Shown here in pieces: positions 10,910 through 18,887 of a stretch of DNA of 64,000 nt (its first letter is position 1; each line of letters opens with the position of its first letter). Made by a program: the position numbers and the translations under genes. Origin of the DNA: Parastagonospora avenae f. sp. tritici 18332-5 (Eukaryota > Ascomycota > Dothideomycetes > Pleosporales > Phaeosphaeriaceae); contig JAFJTR010000014.1 in the NCBI GenBank assembly GCA_022559985.1, positions 482,082 to 546,081 on the forward strand. The letters are read 5' to 3'. The notes under the pieces were generated by a model. It worked only from the letters and a program-made list of their open reading frames with translations. It had not been told where the DNA came from and did no database searches.

Positions 10910-11728
10910 ATGGCCGCCCTGAAGGAAGACGCTGGCCCCCGCGACGCGAAACCTTCCGATGCCGCTGCGTCGCCCCTGGTCCGCGTCATGCGCGAGTTCG
11001 AGGAACTGGTGAGGACCTTTGAGACCGGCTTGCTGCTTTCCCTCGACGTCTTAGGATCCGACCACCTAGACGGCGCCCACCGGGACGACATCCGCCGCAA
11101 GGCCTGCCGTCTGGCCATCTCGGACCTCAGCAACAAGTACACGCGCAAGCACATCAGCCGGTCGCTGCTCGAGGCCGAGTCCGCGGGAAAACGCGTCGAA
11201 GAGCAGCTGCACGCCCTGTCCCTGAATGGCCCTCCCGACGACGAGGACGACGACCTGGGCAGCATGCACAATGGCTACTTCCGCCTGTACTCGACCGAGC
11301 TATTCGACCTCCTGGGTCAGCCTACCGACCTGCGCTTCGGCTCCCTGAGATTCCACAAGCAACACTCGAGCCCCGGGCCCAGCGTCGCACCGCAGGACGC
11401 GCAGTCACCCTGGGTACATGTCGAGCTCGCCCTGAATAACTCTTTCTTCGTCGCCGACTCCATGGAGACGCTGCCGTACCACACCTTCCGATTGCCCACC
11501 ACACCGTCGCTACAGAACCGGGGCATACTGAGCAGAAGAGCAGAAGACGATGGCGCATTCCCTGATTTTGACTCGTGGCTACTCTTCACATTCCTCGGCA
11601 ACGGCTGCATCAAGCTAGAGGTCCCCATCGAGATGTGCGCCGACGTCTACGGCGAACGCCTGCAGGGCCGCGAGAACGAGGAGGTCGTCTTCTGGGGCTT
11701 CTTTGTCGACGATGAATTGGATTCATAG
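10910..11728 (+). CDS. Conserved fungal protein of unknown function, intact member of a local family, 272 aa
   Basis: Single exon; the ATG at 10910 is the first of the frame. Residues about 1-70 are charged, with a helical segment (RVMREFEELVRTFETG). An acidic linker (PPDDEDDDLG) precedes a C-terminal domain containing GYFRLYSTELFDLLG and FTFLGNGCIKLEVP. These two landmarks recur in order in the frames at 13868-14977 and 16613-17932 (GFWELTSTQLW and LTFLANGFVKVHMP in the latter), so this is a paralog and the only uninterrupted copy here. I do not recognise the domain; no catalytic motif, signal peptide or membrane segment is visible, so a cytosolic or nuclear location is assumed. Confidence 0.7.
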   Translation: MAALKEDAGPRDAKPSDAAASPLVRVMREFEELVRTFETGLLLSLDVLGSDHLDGAHRDDIRRKACRLAISDLSNKYTRKHISRSLLEAESAGKRVEEQLHALSLNGPPDDEDDDLGSMHNGYFRLYSTELFDLLGQPTDLRFGSLRFHKQHSSPGPSVAPQDAQSPWVHVELALNNSFFVADSMETLPYHTFRLPTTPSLQNRGILSRRAEDDGAFPDFDSWLLFTFLGNGCIKLEVPIEMCADVYGERLQGRENEEVVFWGFFVDDELDS

Positions 11729-12198
11729 CGTTCTTCCATGTTGGGACCGGAGTTGAGGGACAAAGCTAGACTGGGCTTTGGATTGGCGTCAGGCGCTTTG
11801 GGAACATTGGGCGCGCTCGGTTTATTCGATTGGCTGCCAAGAATGTGCAGGAAAAGGCACTCATGACTGGACACGAATTTCCTTATCGTCAATATTTACT
11901 TCTCCCGAACTAGGGCATATCTCTACCCTTTCGGCTGTCTTTCCCACCACATTCTTACGTTTGTGGATGTTTGGGCGGCACTTTGCATAGCATATTACCT
12001 TCAAAAGGCGGACAGAGAGGTAGATGGTTAAACAGCATCAATACGCGCACGAAACATGATATACTTCGAATCTAGTGGTAGACAGCACGACGAATCACAT
12101 GCGCGGAGCAACGTTGTTCCGAAGTTTTGCCGCTCTCACCTTCAATCTTTGACGTTTGGTTTCTTCCACTGCGCCACAACAACACTCTAACAACTGCC
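11729..12198. other. Intergenic, nothing seen
   Basis: 3' flank of the upstream gene and promoter of the gene at 12199. Only short unsupported ORFs are present. Confidence 0.4.
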
Positions 12199-12969
12199 AT
12201 GGCTGCTGCTCCGTCAAATACAACTTCCAATGCTGTGAGCATCCCCGCCGCGGGCGTTTCTGAGTTCAGACTCGGCGAAGACAAAAACTCCGACCTCAGC
12301 GACAGCGACCAATCAGAGCACAGCGAGCGCAGCCTCTCACCACAGAGTGGGACGAAACCATCAAAAGCGAAGAAGAGGAAGGCGCGCAAGCAAGTCGGTG
12401 CGCTGACCGATGAGCTGGACACGTTGCTCGGTGCTGCATTCCAGGCACCTAATGGCGACGCCGTCACGTCTGACGTTCCTGGTACGTGTAAGAAATCCTC
12501 GCGTGCCAGCAAGGCGCATGCAAGCGACTGCATCTGTCTATTGACGAGCCGGGGTACCAGGGAAATGTGCTGACAGCGTGACACAGGCAATATCGACCAG
12601 ACGTCTGGGGATTTGAGCATGGAGGTCGACACGGAGAAGAGATTGCGTACGTCTTTTTATTCATTTCTGCAGTCACAGATTGATGGAGTCTCCATGCCAT
12701 GTATGAATACTAATTCTACATGCACAGCTAAACGCACCCGCCAAAACATGATCAAGATGGAAAAACGCAAACTCGCACGTGAGCGCCAGAAGCAGAATCG
12801 ACCCTTCCAGCAACCTGCTCCTGCACAGCAGAAACCCCTCACAGCAGAGGGACAGAAAAAGCAGCAGAAGCAGAGCAAGAAGAACGCGGGCCTGGCGAGG
12901 AGAGAGCGGAAGGAGAAGGCGCGGGCACGGAGAGCACTTGGGCTGGGCGAGGAGATGGCGGTTGATTAG
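12199..12969 (+). CDS. Small Lys/Arg-rich protein, 194 aa, three exons
   Basis: Exons 12199-12481, 12587-12646 and 12728-12969. Intron 1 (GTACGT..ACACAG, branch CTGAC) and intron 2 (GTACGT..GCACAG) are consistent with a continuous frame of 195 codons. The N-terminal part is Ser/Asp-rich and acidic with a KKRKARKQ basic patch. The C-terminal exon (RTRQNMIKMEKRKLARERQ then Gln/Lys-rich and RRERKEKARARRALG) is strongly basic and helical. Composition and the short basic clusters suggest a nuclear or nucleolar protein, possibly in RNA or ribosome metabolism, but this is inference from composition only. The start is the ATG with a GCCATGG context. Confidence 0.65.
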
Positions 12970-13225
12970 TGTAGCTTTCGACGTGGAGGAATGTCGAGTA
13001 TGAAAAATCGATGACTGGACGCCGTAGGAGTTGTCGCCGGGTGCAAGTATTCTGCCCTCTGAATGCTCGTAATATTCGAGTTCGCAGCTGCCGTTTGTCT
13101 CTCACCTTGCCATCATGTTGCCAAGACTCGCTAGCACCCACACCCTCTTCATCTTCTATCACCTTTTCTTACTTTGATCTTAAACTTCCGACACACACAC
13201 GACAATTCGACTGCCAGTGCTCAAG

Positions 13226-13840
13226 ATGCCTCGCATCAAGAGACAGCCGCGCGTCAAGAAAGAGCCGCGTTCCGACGACGACCCGCATACGACTGCGTCG
13301 ATGGGAACATCTCAGCGACCGATCACCATCGATGAAGTTCCCGTTGATTTTGGAGCGCCTCCCACGAGAACAGTTGAAGGCGGTATGGTGCTCGAGTCGC
13401 TCAGAGAGAGGATGGAGAGGGTCAAGAGGGGGCAGGGATTCAAGAAGGAGAAGCAGGGAGCTGGCACTAGGATGAAGAGTGAGGATTTGGGACAGACAGA
13501 CCCGAGGCCTAGGACATCGGACCGCCCTGGAACTGAGACGAAAGAACGATTCAAGAAAGAGGGGAGGTAAGAGTCTGACGCCATGGAAGTCGACGACGAT
13601 TCGGCTCGCAACCCTGGAGTTCCTAATCCAACGGCGGCGACGGCAGCTACAGGCAGAGTCGCAATGCGAACTGCGAAGAAGCAGGAGCGAAAAAGTGCCC
13701 GCGACGCGATCAGGGCTGTTTGGACGGGCGCTGAAAAGACCCAAGAAATCCTCATGAACCGTCTTCCAGACGCATCTGAGTGTGTTGCTTTCGTCACGGT
13801 AGTCATGGATAAAGCAGAGGAGCTGGAATTGATTGAATAA
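13226..13840 (+). CDS. Small basic protein, 174 aa, two exons
   Basis: Exons 13226-13566 and 13657-13840. The continuous frame has a TAA at 13568, but a strong donor (GGTAAGAG at 13567) and an acceptor (CTACAGGCAG ending at 13656) remove it in a 90-bp, frame-neutral intron with a CTAAT branch-like site. The spliced product starts MPRIKRQPRVKKEPRS, has an acidic/Pro middle (ITIDEVPVDFG), a helical stretch (LRERMERVKRG), and ends in a helix-rich segment (RTAKKQERKSARDAIRAVW). No domain is recognised. If the intron is not used, translation would end after 114 codons. The intron model is favoured because the frame stays coding-like on both sides. Confidence 0.55.
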
Positions 13841-13867
13841 GCGAGAGGGAAGGGAAAGAAAAAGAGA

Positions 13868-14977
13868 ATGTGGTCTAGGCACCACAGAGCTCTGGAAGCA
13901 GTCCGAAATTTGCCTCTCTTTCGCGCACGTTGCAACACCACCGCGGACCGAAAATTGACAAAGGCCAACAATGCTCTCTCACGTCCGAGACGTCTGGACG
14001 CCACACAGTCTGTGGCCCGCTTGAAACGACCCCGTTTTCCCGCTGTCGAGATGAGACCGGTGGACGATGATGCATCATCCATCCTGGCTGAAGCCACAAA
14101 TGGTCTCTTGATCGACGATGACGATTATGGTAACGATGAAGATGATATGACTCTCGGTTTACCAGTGTTGGGACGTCCCACATCTGGAACCTTTGAGAAG
14201 GTTCCTTCGACGGAGTCGGGAGTTCCGGTCAAAAGTGAGCTCTCGATGGGCAGTTCTGCCACTACTGGACATCTGAGACAATTTCATCAGAAACATGCCT
14301 TGATCTGGGAAGACCATGAGAGTGCCATGTGACGCCACTTCCAAGGCAGAGGGTTCCCCGAAGCTGTCTATAGCACCAAACTCGTGATCCAAAGGAAGGG
14401 TTTCCAAGCTCAGGCGGTGAATGAAATACAGGTGGAAGAAGCGCGATGGACTACGGAGCAGCACCTCGACGGTGGTGCCCGTACTTGTATCACTGACTTT
14501 GGTGGTACTGCCTTTGGTACAGAGGAGTTCCCTTCGGATGGACTATGGGAGCTATCATCAACAAAGCTCTAGCACTACTACCAAGACGCGCACAGCTGGG
14601 ATCAGCTTGGCTGGATTCCTGGTGGATATCTTCGCATCCGTCAGTTGCGCATCCCTCGCAAAAACGAAGACACATTCCAAGCTTAAGTCGTTGTTGAGTT
14701 TGGCGCCAGTACTTTTACCGCACTCCAAGCCACCGTGCCACTCTTCACGACCAGCGAGTCTCTGGAATTTGTAGCTCAGCATGGCGAAAGTTACACAAAG
14801 CAAGAGGCTGTGGTCAGGTTGAGATTCTTCCAAGGTGGTCATGTCCAGGTCGTGTTTCCTGCTGCTCATTTGATCAAGATAGACAACGGATGCGATCCTC
14901 GTCGCGCTTACGGGCAGCTCGTCGAGTTCGCGGGAGTGTCCATGAGCAAGATTGACTTAACATGGAGGACTCCGTGA
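13868..14977 (+). pseudogene. Interrupted paralog of the 10910 family (three in-frame stops)
   Basis: One reading frame runs 370 codons from ATG 13868 to TGA 14975-14977 with exactly three internal stops: TGA 14330-14332, TAG 14570-14572 and TAA 14684-14686. Protein similarity to the 16613-17932 copy continues across all three in the same frame: before the TAG the frame reads GLWELSSTKL where the relative has GFWELTSTQLW, so the TAG replaces a Trp; after it come SWDQLGWIPGGYLRI (relative: CWDQSLWTPGGHMQI) and VVVEFGASTF; after the last, VRLRFFQGGHVQVVFP (relative: VSLTFLANGFVKVHMP). There is no frameshift. The N-terminal 150 residues include an acidic stretch (LLIDDDDYGNDEDD). Candidate introns over the stops are too short or would delete conserved codons. 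Read as a recent pseudogene. Confidence 0.7.
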
Positions 14978-15339
14978 TGAACCTGGCAGCCATGTCACTG
15001 AAGATGAACATAGCTCAAGGATGGACCGGTGAATGGAGGCATGAAATCGGACCGTGGCCATAATATGGTTGTAGACAACTAGCTTCACTGGACCTTGACC
15101 GGCACCATACTACTTGTAGCATACTAAAATTCTCATAATAACTTTCGAAATTGAGAGTGCCTCTGACCCTAACCTTCCGTGTTCTTCTGCTGTCTCAGAG
15201 CCGCTTTCACCGCCACCTAGCTTTCACGCACTTGGCCGCCAAGCCGCCAGTGCACCTTCTCTCTACACAAACACTTCCCGTATTCAAAGACTAGCGATTG
15301 ACCACACCTGCTCAAATTCCTTGAGTAGATATCCACTGC
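14978..15339. other. Intergenic, nothing seen
   Basis: Short spacer between two interrupted paralogs. No motif or ORF worth noting. Confidence 0.4.
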
Positions 15340-16176
15340 ATGCCCGGTTCAACCGAAGCGCGCGAAGAGCACTACCGCCAAGTTCGAGAAGCCTGTCTGC
15401 GCCAGTGGTTCTCGGAAACAAAGTCCAACGACGAAAACACTCGACTCGCCGCTCAAGCTCGACTGTATGTATTGCTCATCGTGAGGAAGCATCGCGGTCA
15501 GCCTACAAGGCTGGAAGGACAAAAGACGCACTGGGACGGATATGGGACCCAGGCCGCGACTGAGAGTTGGGTACAGATACTTCGAGGCGAGAAGGCTTTC
15601 ACAGACGCATAAGTTGAGTTGTGGTCGGGTAAATGGAAGACCAAGATGTCACTGCACAAGCTTCTCGTAAACGACGCGTTCGACACCCCAGCAGACTTTT
15701 GGTGCACGCCAAAGTTGGAACAGACCAAGGAGATAAACACACCCAAAACTGCAACAGATCCCCTACGAGATCGATTCCACCGCATCCGAGACGACACACT
15801 CCGCTCGTGGTATCTCGAGGCCAATTCCGCCGACAAGCAGACACGAAAGCATGCGAGAAGGCGACTGCAACTTCAACGCAACATTCGCGTTCGCCGTGCC
15901 GCGTTGGAAGAGTGCAAACAACGTCGCGACGCCTGCAAGAGCAATGGTGATAAGACTGGCGCGAGAACTGCGTAAAAGGAGATTTACAAAGTCAATGAGT
16001 GTGTCAATTCCAGCAGCGTAGGCATGATCGACAGAGAAAAGATCTCTGTGGTCCAGAAGAAAAAGCTGCTGAAACAGTGGCAGGAAGACACGGCGACTGT
16101 GGAGGATATGTTGATTGGGCTAGAGCATGGCAGAGTTGAAGACTTTGGTGTGCTCGTGGAGGAAGAGGAATGGTGA
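15340..16176 (+). pseudogene. Interrupted paralog with duplicated N-terminal module (two in-frame stops)
   Basis: One frame runs from ATG 15340 to TGA 16174-16176 with two internal TAA stops, at 15610-15612 and 15973-15975. It contains two copies of a module also found once at the start of the 16613 copy: a helix with a conserved Trp (REACLRQWFSETKSND; RDDTLRSWYLEANSADK), then an Arg-rich helix (TRLAAQARLYVL; TRKHARRRLQLQ), then a distal part ending in a DF or EDF turn (NDAFDTPADFW; VEDMLIGLEHGRVEDFG). The stops fall after the basic part of each module. The C-terminal FLxNG domain of the other copies is absent. No frameshift is seen. It is either a decayed tandem duplication or a partial gene. 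Confidence 0.6.
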
Positions 16177-16612
16177 AGGCACTAGGTCGCGCAACAATTC
16201 GTGCCTGATCTTGCGCACTATAACGAACAGTATATCTAAGGCTGTCGATTTTCAAGGCCCCTTTAAGGATTTGTCAGAGTCTAACAAGCCTATGAAGATA
16301 TACAGGCTGGTGTATAACGTACTAAGTAGTCTCTAATAAGGTTGTGAGTTTTTTAAAAACATGCCCAAAGCCGAAAGAAAAGAGTCGAGTATATTAAGAT
16401 TCCACACTTCGTATTCATTACGTCAATTCTCAGTATATTGGCCCAACTAGTGTAGGATGACAAGAAGGATATTTGCCATTCACCGTAGTTAGACATTCAC
16501 TCGCCAAGGCGCGCTAGGCTACCAGGTGTCATTGCCTCGACTTCCGCCTGCGGCCACAAATACCACAACAATTACGTCGCCGAAAATTTTGCGCGCCAAA
16601 ACATAACGCATC
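16177..16612. other. Intergenic, nothing seen
   Basis: Relatively AT-rich spacer between the second and third interrupted copies. No coding signal. Confidence 0.4.
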
Positions 16613-17932
16613 ATGGCCGTTCAGAACGGTAAAGCGACAGGGGAGGAGCTTGTTGTGGCACTTTTGCGACGAGAGCGCGCGCTTCAACAATGGTGCAATG
16701 ATGCACAGAGCAACAACGAGTTTGTATAAGACAGGGCCTACACAAGACTACAGTTGCAACTCAGCCTCCGAGGTGGACGAAAGGCTATCGAAAAATTCAC
16801 ACTAAGCGGCCTAATCCTAAACCAGAATGGAACACAGGAGCAGATCTCTGTAAATAAAATGCAGCTGCGAAGCGTCATGAGTCAGCTTGCTATGTCAGAG
16901 CAGACTTTGTGGAATGGTTTCACGGATAGGGCCTTGCGAAATTTGTCTAAGGGCTGGTTCTTGGGCCCTGTGTCTTTGGAGATGATGCTGCAGAGGGTAG
17001 AATGGGATGAGATTGAAGACTTCCCAGACTTTCCTTCACATCAACTATGCGGCGCGACGACTTCTCACACCCGATTCGGCTTTGTTCCGGGTCTTTCTGC
17101 GATCGGCGCAAAGCCTCCGCGTCTTGCACCCCAGGCTCTTGTAACCCAGACTGCTCTGCCCAACGTCACCGTCTCCAACGAGAGCCCAAAGCGTCAAGAT
17201 ACCACAACGACTGGCGCAGGCACTTCGGTCGTTAAGAACACGAGCCTTGACAAACAGGAAGATGCAGAATTGAAGGTCTCCCGAGCGGTTTCTCGTGCAC
17301 ACCTCAGTATCTGGAAACAGCATCGCTATTTCATTCTGAACAGGTGCATTGAGTCTGGCATGGTATTTTCTGCAATGTCACTCAAACTCGCCCTGCAAAA
17401 GAAAGCCTTCGATCACCAAGCGCGCTGCGAACTCAATGTCCAGGCAGCCCACAGGATTACGGAAAACATGTCAGCCCATAAGAGCCTGCCGAGCACTTGC
17501 AACGAGAAGTACAAAAGCACCTACACAGGGATCCGCTCCCGCGGCTTCTGGGAGCTCACATCCACTCAGCTATGGAAGGACCTCGAAGGTGCCACTTGCT
17601 GGGATCAATCACTCTGGACACCCGGCGGCCATATGCAAATCCACGCTGTGGACGGCCTTTCTACCATCTACCTTGACTTTGGCCAGCGCACTTTCGACAT
17701 CGTCGCGGTAGCGCTACCCAAGCATGTTCACACACGACCCATATCATGCAAGCTTCGCTGCTTTGAAACAAACTCGGATGTACTTGTCAGTTTGACGTTC
17801 TTGGCCAACGGCTTCGTCAAGGTACACATGCCAGCACTTGCAACCATCCAGCCGGACAGCGGATATAAGATTATGCCTCTCATGGAGACGGTGGTGGAGC
17901 TGGTCGGCGCTCATATAGATGGAAGCGACTGA
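16613..17932 (+). pseudogene. Third interrupted paralog of the 10910 family (one in-frame stop)
   Basis: The frame opens at ATG 16613 (CATCATGGC). After 38 codons it meets TAA 16727-16729 within the conserved module (RRERALQQWCNDAQSNNEF before; YTRLQLQLSLRGGRK after), then stays open to TGA at 17932. Beyond the stop the next in-frame ATG is at 16859, which would give a 357-aa product lacking the first module. The rest holds the DEIEDFPDF turn, a Ser/Thr/Pro linker, then the family core: LKLALQKKAFDHQARCEL, GFWELTSTQLW, LTFLANGFVKVHMP. It is the longest copy and the best reference for the other two. It may be a pseudogene or a truncated gene using the internal ATG; the core is otherwise undamaged. 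Confidence 0.6.
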
Positions 17933-18887
17933 AAGGGAACGTTTCGGGAAGGAGAAGAGACTGGTACAGACTTGCTTTGGTTCCTTGGGATGAGTTATAT
18001 CTACAAAAGACGCAGGACTTGGGCTCACGGCCACTCTACTTGGGGCGAGGGATCGACAGTGAAGTTAGAATTTTGAGTTGGATGGGGATTGAGATGTGGA
18101 TACATTGGGTATCAAGCATCTCGAATGCGCTCCGTCTCGTACAAATGTTGGTTCTAACGCCTATATTTGCTTTGTAGAATTGAACTTGCCCAGCTACACT
18201 CCCTTCTCCTAAGTGACTTCAGACATCTTCAAGCAATTTGAAGCGATCATTTCCCCACCAGAATCTACAACGTATCTTCAATGTGATCTCTACGCTTGCA
18301 GAAATGTACGGAAAGTGCAAACACTTACACAACGCCTCGTCGCCTGCCAAACGGGGGCGGTGATGGCGCGCTAGCAACAACATCATTCCATGTGCAGTTC
18401 CTGCAGACATCGCTGTCATCGAGAGGCATCATGTTCATTACTCCTCGTGTTCGCGCATATGTTGGCAACCTTGTTTGTTTGCTGTTGCGTCACCTAGGAG
18501 ATCGTGAGATCCTCACATCCTCACATCCAGGTGGACAACCCGCTCGCAATGAGAGCGGGCACCGCCCATGGATTCGCCTCGCACACGTACGCTCCTATGC
18601 TCAGACGTGCTTTGGCGTGCTGAGCCACGGTGAAGGAAGCTCCTGCACGCTCCGTCTTCACCTTCACCGCGCGCTCTGCCGTTTCACTTATCAGCCTATG
18701 CCCCGCGTGACCGCAATTTCCTTGCACTGTCGTTTGCCTAAAGCTTTGTGTCTCGCGTCTCTCCCCTCCACTCCAACACCAAACTCTCCATCCTACCGTC
18801 TGGACACACTGCTGCCGTAACATCCACCAAACAGTAACGCGCCTCGCTCGCCGTCATTGACGCGCGCGAAGTTCGCTCATCTCAACC
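17933..18887. other. Intergenic, promoter side of the AT-hook gene
   Basis: No gene seen. Pyrimidine-rich stretches at about 18640-18800 precede the ATG at 18888 and are likely promoter or leader. ORFs on both strands here are shadows without motifs. Confidence 0.4.

Noticed and set aside
13567..13588. A 23-bp GTAAGA..GAAG intron in the 13226 gene
   Set aside because: Too short; a 90-bp intron to 13656 explains the same stop codon.
14516..14572. Possible GTACAG..CTCTAG intron removing the TAG at 14570
   Set aside because: It would delete the conserved GLWELSST codons, so the stop is taken as real.
16724..16753. Possible GTATAA..CTACAG intron removing the TAA at 16727
   Set aside because: Only 30 bases long, below any intron in this window.
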